From NCBI RefSeq assembly GCF_018860155.1, contig NZ_JAHKNI010000008.1, positions 1 to 64,000 on the forward strand: a DNA stretch of 64,000 nucleotides, in the 5' to 3' direction. Below are positions 8,957-17,247 of this stretch, piece after piece; the stretch's first letter is position 1; the number at the start of each line of letters is the position of its first letter. The notes beneath the pieces are model-generated. The model was not told where the DNA came from and made no database searches. It saw only the letters and a list, made by a program, of their open reading frames with translations. The translations under genes were made by a program, and so were the position numbers. Source of the DNA: Nocardia albiluteola (lineage in GTDB: Bacteria; Actinomycetota; Actinomycetes; Mycobacteriales; Mycobacteriaceae).

Positions 8957-10717
8957 ATGGCAACACTGCTCTCGATCAACGTAGGCATGCCTGGAGACGT
9001 CCCCTGGCAGGGAAAGACCGTCCACACCGGAGCCTGGAAGGCCCCGGTCCAGGGCCCCCGCATGGTCCGGCGGCTGAACGTCGATGGAGACGGCCAAGGC
9101 GATCTGGCCGGGCACGGCGGGGAAATTCGAGCCGTCCTGGTCTACCAGTTGCAGTCCTATCGATACTGGCGAAAGCACCTCGGTCGCAACGACCTGACCT
9201 TCGGGATCTTCGGGGAAAACTTCACCGTCGACGGCCTGCCCGACGACGAAGTATGCATCGGCGACCGGTACCGCATCGGCGAAGCCGAATTCGAAGTCAC
9301 CCAGCCACGCGTCACCTGCTACCGGGTCGGCATGCGCCTGGGCGAACCCACCATGGCCTCCCTGATGGTTGCCCACGGCCGGCCCGGCTTCTACCTACGC
9401 GTTCTCACCGAGGGACGCGTCGAAGCCGGCAGCGAGATCAGCCTCACCCGCAAAGGCGCCGAAGAACTGAGCGTTGCCGAGATCGACGCGCTGCTCTACC
9501 TTCCGGGCCGCGACCCCGCGAAGCTGCGCAAGGCACTGAACATCCCCGCCCTCAGCCCCGGCTGGCAACAGTCCTTCCGCGAACTCGCCGCCGCCCGGCA
9601 ACCTGAACAAGAACCGGGATGGCCAGCCGAACGCACCAGCACCCAGCAGCCCAGACAAGGGCCGGGGTGGCCGGGCTTCAAAACCATGCGCGTCGCCCGC
9701 ATCGCCCCCGAGACCTCCACCATTTCGTCGGTTTACCTCGTCGCCACCGACGGCACACTCCTTCCCGAAGCCCGCCCGGGCCAATACCTGTCCATCCGCC
9801 TCGCCGTCGGCGATGCTGCCCCCGCGGTGCGCAGCTACTCACTGTCCTGCGCGCCTGCAACCGACACCTACCGCATCAGCGTCAAACGTGAGCCCCACGG
9901 GAAAGTCAGCGGCTACATCCATACCACACTCCGTGCCGGGGACCTCGTGGACATCGCGAGCCCCCGCGGAACGTTTGTACTCAAAGAAAGCAGCCGCCCG
10001 ATCGTCCTGGTCTCCGCGGGGATCGGTGCCACTCCCATGCTCGCCATGCTCTACCAACTCACCGCCGACAAAGCCCCACGTCCTGTCTGGTGGATCTATA
10101 CCACCCGCGACCGTGCTCACCATGCTTTCGCGGACGAGGCCCACACCCTTCTGGCGCAACTCGCCAGCGCCCACGAGCACATCTACTACACTTCCGAAAC
10201 CCCACATCCCGACGATTCCCACATCGCCCAGGGCCGCCCGACCGCCCAATCACTCACGGCCATGGGCATCCCCACCGACGCCGACGCCTACCTGTGCGGA
10301 CCACCGGCTTTCATGAACGATCTGGGCGGCTTTCTGCGCGATCACGGCCTGCGCGCCGAGCAGATCCACACCGAACAGTTCAGCGCCCTGCCCGCCATCA
10401 ACCCTGGCGTCACACCCACCGCAGCGATCCGGCCGCATGAGCCACCTGGTCCACCGGGTACCGGCCCGCTCATCACCTTCGCCCGCAGCGGCATCACGAT
10501 CCCGTGGTCGCTCACACACGCGACACTCCTCGATCTCGCCGAAGCCTGCGGCATCCCCACCCGCTGGTCCTGCCGCACCGGTGTCTGCCATACCTGTGTC
10601 ACCCATCTGGTGTCAGGCGAGGTCACCTACACCACCCCACCTCTCGAACTCCCCGAAGCCGGCACCATCCTCGTTTGCTGTAGCGCACCAACGACCGAAC
10701 TCGTTCTCGACCTCTAG
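8957..10717 (+). CDS. MOSC / ferredoxin-reductase / 2Fe-2S ferredoxin fusion protein
   Basis: This cytoplasmic redox protein of 586 residues joins three modules. Residues about 1-215 are a YiiM-like MOSC domain with the conserved cysteine in PRVTCYRVG, expected to bind molybdenum cofactor, plus its 3-alpha tail. Residues about 245-480 are an FAD/NAD(P)H reductase with RSYSLS (flavin) and GIGATPMLAML (nucleotide). The C-terminus is a plant-type 2Fe-2S ferredoxin with CRTGVCHTC and a later Cys pair (VCC). The ATG at 8957 is preceded by a strong AGGAGG; the frame upstream of it is unlikely coding. The layout suggests NAD(P)H electrons passing through FAD and 2Fe-2S to the Moco domain. Related fusions are known, but the substrate is not evident here. 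The repeated Trp-Pro-Gly segments between MOSC and reductase look like a linker. Confidence 0.87.
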   Translation: MATLLSINVGMPGDVPWQGKTVHTGAWKAPVQGPRMVRRLNVDGDGQGDLAGHGGEIRAVLVYQLQSYRYWRKHLGRNDLTFGIFGENFTVDGLPDDEVCIGDRYRIGEAEFEVTQPRVTCYRVGMRLGEPTMASLMVAHGRPGFYLRVLTEGRVEAGSEISLTRKGAEELSVAEIDALLYLPGRDPAKLRKALNIPALSPGWQQSFRELAAARQPEQEPGWPAERTSTQQPRQGPGWPGFKTMRVARIAPETSTISSVYLVATDGTLLPEARPGQYLSIRLAVGDAAPAVRSYSLSCAPATDTYRISVKREPHGKVSGYIHTTLRAGDLVDIASPRGTFVLKESSRPIVLVSAGIGATPMLAMLYQLTADKAPRPVWWIYTTRDRAHHAFADEAHTLLAQLASAHEHIYYTSETPHPDDSHIAQGRPTAQSLTAMGIPTDADAYLCGPPAFMNDLGGFLRDHGLRAEQIHTEQFSALPAINPGVTPTAAIRPHEPPGPPGTGPLITFARSGITIPWSLTHATLLDLAEACGIPTRWSCRTGVCHTCVTHLVSGEVTYTTPPLELPEAGTILVCCSAPTTELVLDL

Positions 10718-10761
10718 CCGCGTACCGACTGCAGCCGGCCGCTTCAGCGGCAGGAGTCGGA

Positions 10762-11629
10762 GACGTGAGTTTGTGAGCCCGGTTCGTCCTGCACCACTCG
10801 ACGAGCCGGTCGAGCAGAGCGGTGCCGAGACCACGGTGCCGGTGATTAGCCGCAATCATCATGGTCAACTCGACAACCCCGGACGCAACAAATTGAACGG
10901 TCGCGGTCGCGACAACGCCGGCACCAGAGACATCGCCGACGAACACCGTCGCGTCCTTCGCTGTCATCAGGTTCTCCAACCCGGCGGCGGTGCGGACTTC
11001 GTCAACAGGCGGTTCCGAACCGATCCATCGTTGCTCCTGGGCGACGGCGACGCGGAGCTTGACAGCGGCGTTGATGTCCTCGAGGCGGGCACGGCGGATC
11101 GCGACATCGGTGGTGTTCGTGGTGCGGACCGGGATTGGCTGCAGCAGGGTGGTGAGGATGTTCTTGTCCAGCAGCGTGTTCTCGATGCTGCGCAGGATCA
11201 GCTCGGTGCCGATGGGGGACAGGTGGATTCCGTCGGCGACCCACGGACCTGACGCGCTGGCGATGCTGTGTTCGCGTAGAAGAGCCGCGGTACCGACGAA
11301 CGTGCCCCAGCAGTCGACGAACACCGCCCCGGCGTCACGGGCGACGGCTCGGGCAGCGAGGTGGACCCGCCCCTGCCATGGTTGTGGATCGTGACCGGGA
11401 CATCGGGGCGCAGCGCGGCCAGCCTGACTTCCAGGCGTTGCAGGAACCCGCCGTGCGCGTGACCGTCCACGGCGACCGTGGCGCCGACCTCGGGCAGGTT
11501 AGCCGGATCGGTCAGTCGGGAGGCGGTGGCGATCGGATGTTCGGTGTGGCTGGCGCCCCAACTCCGGACCACGATCGGGGTACCTGGTGCGGGGTGTAGC
11601 CGCGGCCGTGCACTGGTGTCGCCGGTCAT
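10762..11629 (-). pseudogene. SGNH hydrolase–GNAT acetyltransferase fusion, broken
   Basis: The 5' part (from ATG 11629 to about 11365) encodes the start of an SGNH/GDSL-type hydrolase: VVRSWGASHTEHPIATASRL, and near the break HNHGRGGSTS. Within a few codons the reading frame shifts, and the central part of the hydrolase is missing. The sequence resumes in another frame with ARDAGAVFVDCWGTF and the catalytic Asp/His block VADGIHLSPIGTELI. This runs in frame into a GNAT domain with the acetyl-CoA loop HRHRGLGTALLDRLVEWC. The GNAT domain breaks off after AHKLTS near 10762. The internal deletion, frameshift and lost 3' end make it a pseudogene. Confidence 0.72.
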
Positions 11630-11768
11630 GTAGGTGGTGTTGTGGCGGTGGGGGATGGGGAGTCGCCGGTGATGTCCGTGTGAATGGCCTCGACGATGTC
11701 GGTGATGCCGAGAGTGGCGTCCAGGCGAATATTGCCTCGACCTGTGCAAACGTATCGATCCTGGTCGC
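11626..11768 (-). pseudogene. 3' remnant of an unidentified gene coupled to the SGNH pseudogene
   Basis: A frame entering from the DUF2784 side reads IRLDATLGITDIVEAIHTDI, then a Pro/Thr-rich tail. Its TGA overlaps the ATG of the SGNH pseudogene (ATGA). Such an overlap suggests the two were translationally coupled in an operon. No start or 5' part is present. The family is not recognised; the hydrophobic/charged pattern resembles an enzyme C-terminus. It adds to the evidence that an operon was truncated here. Confidence 0.4.
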
Positions 11769-12143
11769 CTACCGGGCCGCCAGCCCCGGCCGGCGATGCC
11801 GGGCCCGCAACTGGAACCCGAACCAGGACACCACGATCGCGATCATCACCAAAGCCCGCACCAACTCCAGATCACTGCGCGGGTAAAGCACTCCGGTGAT
11901 GTAGTAGTCGATGAATCCGCTCGGCGGCAGCCCGGCCTCCCCGGCCCGTAGCCGCGCCCAGTTCTCCAGATGCGTGAGCGGACAGGACAATCCGAAGATT
12001 ATCGTGCTGAACCCCCACCCGAACGCCGCCAGATGCGTCCAGATCGTCCATCGCCACCGCCACGCGATGAAGCCGCCCGCCACCACGTAGGCGACGAAGA
12101 GAAAATGAACCCCTGCGGTGATATCCGCCAGCAGTCGGTACAT
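11769..12143 (-). CDS. DUF2784 family membrane protein
   Basis: The product is a small integral membrane protein of 124 residues with about four hydrophobic segments. It has the family pattern: an N-terminal helix with HFLFVAYVVAGG, a central FGLSCPLTHLENW, and a GFIDYYITGVLYP motif before the last helix. The function of DUF2784 is unknown. Of two adjacent ATGs I chose the second (12143), because GGAGG lies only one base before the first. It sits beside the degraded SGNH locus and looks intact. Confidence 0.8.
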   Translation of the reverse strand: MYRLLADITAGVHFLFVAYVVAGGFIAWRWRWTIWTHLAAFGWGFSTIIFGLSCPLTHLENWARLRAGEAGLPPSGFIDYYITGVLYPRSDLELVRALVMIAIVVSWFGFQLRARHRRPGLAAR

Positions 12144-12341
12144 CATTCCTCCAGGGTAGGCGTCGATCTTGCCCACCCCGGCCAGGCGTGATCGTTTCGA
12201 TGCGATCCGAGGCTCACGCACCCGGCCTCGGCGGCAGTGCGGCCGAGAGAGTACCGGTTTGGAAGATACCGGTATGAAAATATGCGAATTGTGGCATGTT
12301 GGTCTGTTGCGGCTCCAGCCGACAAGACGGAGCCGCGCGGG

Positions 12342-13835
12342 CTACCAGTTCGAGGACTCGTAGTCCTTGAGGAAGCAGCCGTGCAGGTCCTCGCCGTTCT
12401 CGCCGCGCACGATCGGGTCGTAGACGCGCGCCGCGCCGTCGACGAGGTCGAGGGGAGCGTGGAAGCCCTCCTCGGCCAGGCGGAGCTTGGTGTAGTGGGG
12501 CCGCTCGTCGGTGATCCAGCCGGTGTCGACGGCCGTCATCAGGATGCGGTCGGCCTCGAACATTTCCGCGGCGCTGGTGCGGGTCAGCATGTTCAGCGCG
12601 GCCTTGGCCATGTTGGTGTGGGGATGGCCGGGCCCCTTGTACCCGCGGGCGAAGACGCCCTCCATCGCCGAGACGTTCACGACGTACTTGCGGCGGGCGG
12701 GGGCGGCGGCCATGGCGGGCCGCAGACGGGAGATGAGAATGAACGGGGCCACCGAGTTGCACAGCTGCACCTCGAGCAGTTCGGTGGCGTCGACCTCGGC
12801 GACGGTCTGCACCCAGCTGTTGGTGTGCGCGAGATCGGGCACGAGGCCGCCCGCGTCGATGGCCAGCCCCTGCGAAATGCGTTCGGGCGTGGCCGATCCC
12901 GCGACGAGCGCCAGCTCGGTGACCTCGGCCGCGGAGAGCGCGGGGGCGAGGGAGGCGGTCAGCGCGGTGGGGTGCGCCTGCATTGTCTTGCCGAAGGTGA
13001 CGGTGTCGGGCAGCTCGCCCACGGGCAGCGGACCGGATTCGGCCTCCACCAGCGCCCCGTAGGCGCCGGCTGAGCGGCGCACCGTCTGCGCCGCGTTGTT
13101 GATCAGGATGTCCAGCGGGCCCTGCGCCGCGACGTCCCCGGTGAGCGCGACGACCTGGGCGGGATCGCGCAGGTCGATGCCGACGATGCGGAGCCGGTGA
13201 ATCCAGTCGGCGCTGTCCGGCTGTGCGGTGAAGCGCCGGATGGCGTCGTTGGGGAAGCGGGTGGTGATCGTGGTGTGCGCGCCGTCGCGCAGCAGCCGCA
13301 GGGCGATGTACATGCCGATCTTGGCGCGCCCGCCGGTGAGCAGGGCGCGGCGGCCACGCAGGTCGGTGCGGGCGTCGCGCTTGGCGTGGCTGCGGGCGGC
13401 GCAGTCGGGGCACAGCTGGTGGTAGAAGGCGTCGACGCGGGTGTAGCGCTGCTTGCAGATGTAGCAGGGGCGGGCCTTGAGCAGGGTTCCGGCGCTGGCC
13501 CCGGAGGCGTTGGAGGACAACGGAATTCCGGCGGTCTCGTCGTCGATGCGGCTGGGCGAGCCGGTAGCGGTGGCGTGGACGACCGCGCGATCGTTCTCGG
13601 CGACGGCCTCGCGCGCGGCGATGCGGCGGCGGCGCTTGAGCATCTTGAACATGTGGCCGACCGCCCGCTGCACGCGCACCGAGTCGGGATCCTCCTTGTC
13701 CAGCTCGCCGACCTGGTCCAGGACCTTCAGGCAGATCGCCAGATCGTCGGGATCGATGCCGGGAGCCGCGGTGCCGGGGGTGTCGACGCTGGGCGAAGCG
13801 GTGGCGGTATCGGTCGTCGTCTCGTGCTCGGCCAT
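12342..13835 (-). CDS. Atypical SDR oxidoreductase with N-terminal zinc ribbon
   Basis: The protein has 497 residues. The first 120 or so are low-complexity and basic. Residues about 125-150 hold two Cys pairs (CYICKQRY and CPDC) that should bind zinc. A Rossmann-fold short-chain dehydrogenase domain follows, with the nucleotide motif TGGRAKIG, a variant of TGxxxGIG, and LINNAAQ. The catalytic Ser is present (NVSAMEG). Where the Tyr of YxxxK is expected, the sequence reads TNMAK, so the Tyr is replaced by Thr while the Lys remains. This suggests altered chemistry or a binding/scaffold role. It is divergent from the acyl-CoA dehydrogenase gene. No substrate can be inferred. Confidence 0.85.
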   Translation of the reverse strand: MAEHETTTDTATASPSVDTPGTAAPGIDPDDLAICLKVLDQVGELDKEDPDSVRVQRAVGHMFKMLKRRRRIAAREAVAENDRAVVHATATGSPSRIDDETAGIPLSSNASGASAGTLLKARPCYICKQRYTRVDAFYHQLCPDCAARSHAKRDARTDLRGRRALLTGGRAKIGMYIALRLLRDGAHTTITTRFPNDAIRRFTAQPDSADWIHRLRIVGIDLRDPAQVVALTGDVAAQGPLDILINNAAQTVRRSAGAYGALVEAESGPLPVGELPDTVTFGKTMQAHPTALTASLAPALSAAEVTELALVAGSATPERISQGLAIDAGGLVPDLAHTNSWVQTVAEVDATELLEVQLCNSVAPFILISRLRPAMAAAPARRKYVVNVSAMEGVFARGYKGPGHPHTNMAKAALNMLTRTSAAEMFEADRILMTAVDTGWITDERPHYTKLRLAEEGFHAPLDLVDGAARVYDPIVRGENGEDLHGCFLKDYESSNW

Positions 13836-14139
13836 CGTGATGCGGGGACGTTCCTTCGTGCGTGCGGATTATGGGCGCACACATTGTCGCATCAGTGCGG
13901 ATGTGCCCCCGCACACGGCGGAGGCGGACCCCGCGCGCGAGGTTGTTGACATTGCGCCAATAGTGCGACACGCTGGTGCGCAGGATCGGCCCACGCCGGT
14001 CCGGCACGAGCGGAAGCGGATGCTGAGCGGCTGCCCGTCGGTCCCGCACGAGTCGTCCGAGGATGCGATGGCAGTGCGCCCCGGGGATGCGGCCGTGGTC
14101 CGCTCGCGCCCGATGAGCACAGCACGAGAGGTGAGCCCG

Positions 14140-15285
14140 ATGGCGCGCGCGGCATGGAGCGACGACGAAGTGGAGGCCGTGCGGGAGCTGGCGAGGGACT
14201 TCTTCGCCAAGGAGGTCGTGCCGCACGAGGAGAAGTTCGTCGCGCAGGGCCATCCCGACCGCGAGCTCTACAATCGTGCGGGTGGGCTCGGCCTGATGTG
14301 CGCGGCCATCCCGGCCGAATATGGCGGTGGCGGAGGCACTTTCGCGCACGAGGCGGCGATCATCGAGGAGCAGGCGTTCATGGGGGACGGTGCGCTGGGC
14401 ATGCCCGTGCACTCCTCGATCATCGCGCCCTACATCGCCCACTTCGGCACCGAGGAGCTCAAGCGGCGGGTGCTGCCGCGCGCGGCGAGCGGGGAGATGG
14501 TGCTGGCGATCGGCATGACCGAACCCGGCACCGGCTCGGACCTGCAGGCCATCAAGACCCGCGCGGTGCGCGACGGCGACGAATACGTCATCACCGGCTC
14601 GAAGATCTTCATCTCCAACGGCTGGCTGTGCGACGGCATCATCCTCGCGGTCAAGACGGACCCGACCAAGGGCGCCGCGGGGGTCTCGCTGATCTTCGCG
14701 GAGGTCGGCGACGACACCCCCGGGTTCACGCGGGGCCGGATCCTGTCCAAGATCGGCGGGAAGGGCCAGGACACCGCGGAACTGTTCTTCGACGGGCTGC
14801 GGGTGCCGGTGTCGAATCTGCTGGGCGAGGCCGAGGGCCAGGGCTTCTATCAGATGATGCAGCTGCTGGCCCAGGAGCGGCTGGTGACCGCGATCATGGC
14901 GGTGGCGATGATGGAGAAGGCCGTCGAGCTGACCGTGGAATACACCAAGGGCCGCGAGGCGTTCGGCAGGCCGCTGTTCGCGATGCAGAACACGAAATTC
15001 GAGCTGGCCGAGTGCACGACGATCGCGCGGGTGAGCCGCACCTTCCTGGACGATGCGATCGGCAAGCATCTGTGCGGCGAACTCGACATTCCCACCGCCG
15101 CGATGGCGAAATACTGGCTGACCGAGCAGTTGGGTATTGTGGTGGACCGTTGTCTGCAACTGTTCGGTGGCTATGGATATATGACGGAGTACCCGATTTC
15201 CCAGCTCTACACGGGCGCCCGGATCCTGCGTATCCTGGCCGGTTCGAACGAGGTGATGAAGGATCTCATTGCCCGGTCACTCTGA
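14140..15285 (+). CDS. Acyl-CoA dehydrogenase
   Basis: This FAD enzyme performs the alpha,beta-desaturation of an acyl-CoA in the cytosol. At 381 residues it is family length. It carries the FAD/substrate motifs GMTEPGTGSDL and ITGSKIFISNG, and the C-terminal block QLFGGYGYMTEYPISQLY followed by ILRILAGSNEVMKDLIAR. The ATG at 14140 gives a start typical of the family (AAWSDDEVEAVRELARDFF); an in-frame ATG at 14113 is also possible. The TetR gene overlaps its 3' end, so the two are coupled and the regulator probably controls this gene. Substrate chain length cannot be told from sequence. Confidence 0.93.
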   Translation: MARAAWSDDEVEAVRELARDFFAKEVVPHEEKFVAQGHPDRELYNRAGGLGLMCAAIPAEYGGGGGTFAHEAAIIEEQAFMGDGALGMPVHSSIIAPYIAHFGTEELKRRVLPRAASGEMVLAIGMTEPGTGSDLQAIKTRAVRDGDEYVITGSKIFISNGWLCDGIILAVKTDPTKGAAGVSLIFAEVGDDTPGFTRGRILSKIGGKGQDTAELFFDGLRVPVSNLLGEAEGQGFYQMMQLLAQERLVTAIMAVAMMEKAVELTVEYTKGREAFGRPLFAMQNTKFELAECTTIARVSRTFLDDAIGKHLCGELDIPTAAMAKYWLTEQLGIVVDRCLQLFGGYGYMTEYPISQLYTGARILRILAGSNEVMKDLIARSL

Positions 15286-15982
15286 TTCCCGGCTCCTGAG
15301 CGTGGCCGAGGCCGATACCGCCGTCTCGATGGGCGGGCCCTCCGTGGTGGCGCGAGCGCCCGGCGCCGACGCTGGCGGCGCGGTGCGGCGGCGCCTGGAT
15401 CCCGACGAACGCCGCGCGCAGATTCTGGCCTGCGCGATCGACATGTTCGGCGAGCGCCCGTATGCGGCGGTCTCGACGGCCGAGCTCGCGCAGCGGGCCG
15501 GCGTGGCGCGCGGCCTGATCAACCACTACTTCGGTAACAAGCGCGACCTGTATCTGGCCGTGGTGCGCCGGATGGTCACCCTGCCGCGGCCCGGAAAGAT
15601 GGTGATGCCGACCGGCACGGCCCGCGAGCGCGTGGACGCGACCGTGGCCTGGCTTCTGGACGTCATCGGCGAGCACGGCAGCACCTGGGTCAAGGTGATC
15701 GGCCACGAGGGCATCGGGGACGATCCGGAGGTGCAGCGCCTGCTCGACGAGGCCGACGATGCGGCGGCCGAGCGGCTGCTGGACATGGTGGGCCTGCGTG
15801 AGTCCCGGCATTGCGCCGAGCTGCTCGCGTTCGTGCGTTCCTACGGCGGGATGGTGAAAGTCGCTGGGCGCGAATGGATCGTCCGCGGCACCCTCACCCG
15901 GGAGCAGGTCCACGCGCTGTTGTCGGACATGCTGTACACCCTGGTCGCAACCTCGTTCCCGAAGATGGACGAGGCGGACTGA
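15269..15982 (+). CDS. TetR family transcriptional regulator
   Basis: The N-terminal helix-turn-helix is clear (STAELAQRAGVARGLINHYF, then GNKRDLYLAVV), followed by an all-helical ligand-binding part; total 237 residues from the TTG. The TTG at 15269 lies 5 bases after AAGGA and overlaps the end of the acyl-CoA dehydrogenase gene. A GTG at 15302 and an ATG at 15329 are alternatives, since the first 35 residues look unstructured. The overlap suggests translational coupling and a role as local regulator of fatty-acid or related catabolism. Confidence 0.88.
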   Translation: MPGHSDSRLLSVAEADTAVSMGGPSVVARAPGADAGGAVRRRLDPDERRAQILACAIDMFGERPYAAVSTAELAQRAGVARGLINHYFGNKRDLYLAVVRRMVTLPRPGKMVMPTGTARERVDATVAWLLDVIGEHGSTWVKVIGHEGIGDDPEVQRLLDEADDAAAERLLDMVGLRESRHCAELLAFVRSYGGMVKVAGREWIVRGTLTREQVHALLSDMLYTLVATSFPKMDEAD

Positions 15983-16073
15983 CGCGTCGAACGCAAAAGA
16001 TCGTTGAAATCGGCTCTGCGCCAGTGGATTCCCGCCGACAGGATATCGGAGCCCGTGGATGCCGATTCGGGGG

Positions 16074-16108
16074 CGCCGAGGCGGCGGCCGAGCCGGACCG
16101 CCTCGGCG
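16074..16108. terminator. Hairpin between convergent TetR and PrimPol genes
   Basis: An 11-bp perfect inverted repeat (cgccgaggcgg / ccgcctcggcg) encloses a 13-base loop. It lies between the ends of a plus-strand and a minus-strand gene, so it could stop transcription from both sides. No T-run is present, as is common in high-GC actinobacteria. Confidence 0.55.
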
Positions 16109-16115
16109 GGGCGGC

Positions 16116-17171
16116 TTACTCCTTGCGGGCCTTGCTGGGCTGCACGCGCGGTGGCTCGTCGGGCATCTTCGGGTAGACCGGGGGCCAGGGGGCGTCCATG
16201 AGGCCCTCGGCGAGGTCGCGAGCCGACATGTCCAGCAGTGGTGTGAGGTCCTGTGGGGTGCGATCGGCCCAGGGATCACCGAGCTCGGCGACGCGGGCGG
16301 GGACCGTGCTGAGCGTGAGTTCCTCCGGGACAATGGAATCGAGCTCGCTCCAGGCCAGCGGCGTGGAGACCTGGCCGCCGACCTTGGGGCGCACGCACCA
16401 GGCGCCGAATACCGTGCGGTGCGGGGCATTCTGGTTGTAGTCGACGAAGACGCGGGACCCGCGCTCCTCCTTCCACCAGGACGCGGTGATCTCCTCGGGG
16501 TGGCGGCGCTCGAGGGCGCGGGCCAGCGCCACCGCGGCCGCGCGCACCTGGTAGCCGTCCCATTTCGGCTCGAGCAGTGCGTACAGGTGCAGCCCGCGCG
16601 AGCCGGATGTCTTGACGCGCACGTCGATTCCGAGCTCGGCGCACAGCTCCCGCGTGTGCACCGCGGCGCGGCGCAGGTCGTCGAAGCCGATGCCGGGGGA
16701 GGGGTCCAGATCCACCCGCAGCTCGTCGGTCACCCCGGTGGGTGGCAGCACCGCGCCCGCGGCATCGTGCACGGGCGGGGCGGTGCTGACCTCGGCGGCG
16801 CCGGCATGGGTGGGCCAGACGTGAAAACCCAAGCAGCCCAGGTTGACCGCCCACAGGATGTGCGCCATATCGGCGGCGACCAGGGCGTCGCTGGTGGTGC
16901 CGTTGGGGGTGGACACCACGGTGGTCTGCAGCCAGTCGGGTACCGATTTCGGCACCCGCTTCTGGAACCAGGACTTGCCGCCCGCCCCCTCGGGGTAGCG
17001 CTCGAGCAGGACGGGGCGGTCGCGAGTGGTGCGCAGCAGCGGCTCGGCCACGGCGAGGTAGTAGTCGACCAGGTCCTTCTTGGTCTCGCCGTGCTTGCTG
17101 AAGTAGACCTTGTCCGGATTGGAGATCGGCACCACGTGGCCGTCGATCTCGACTTCGATTGTGGCGTTCAC
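16116..17171 (-). CDS. LigD-type primase-polymerase (PolD-like)
   Basis: The product (351 residues) belongs to the archaeo-eukaryotic primase-like polymerases that act as the LigD polymerase domain in DNA end joining and gap filling. Family features seen are SNPDKVYF near the start, ELRVDLDPSPG with the metal-binding Asp pair, KTSGSRGLHLYALL, and FVDYNQNAPHRTV with the third Asp. It is a stand-alone polymerase, as in mycobacterial PolD proteins, with no ligase or nuclease domain fused. The LigC gene lies 76 bases upstream in the same direction, so the pair probably works together in short gap repair. No ku gene is in the window. Confidence 0.9.
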   Translation of the reverse strand: MNATIEVEIDGHVVPISNPDKVYFSKHGETKKDLVDYYLAVAEPLLRTTRDRPVLLERYPEGAGGKSWFQKRVPKSVPDWLQTTVVSTPNGTTSDALVAADMAHILWAVNLGCLGFHVWPTHAGAAEVSTAPPVHDAAGAVLPPTGVTDELRVDLDPSPGIGFDDLRRAAVHTRELCAELGIDVRVKTSGSRGLHLYALLEPKWDGYQVRAAAVALARALERRHPEEITASWWKEERGSRVFVDYNQNAPHRTVFGAWCVRPKVGGQVSTPLAWSELDSIVPEELTLSTVPARVAELGDPWADRTPQDLTPLLDMSARDLAEGLMDAPWPPVYPKMPDEPPRVQPSKARKE

Positions 17172-17247
17172 GATTCCACCTCGCTGGCGCTCGGCTCCAT
17201 CGTGCGCGCCGCGCGCTGGCTCTTTGGTTCACTCTGCTTCGCTGCGT

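Noticed and set aside
8736..8966. Minus-strand frame of 76 codons overlapping the MOSC gene start
   Set aside because: Its C-terminal half looks protein-like, but it runs antisense to a strong ribosome binding site and start, has no binding site of its own, and the plus strand is also open there.
17178..17247. Possible repeat-rich linker between PrimPol and LigC genes
   Set aside because: Short gc-rich words (cgctgcgttc and similar) recur here and near 31790, but they are too short and degenerate to call a repeat family from this window alone.
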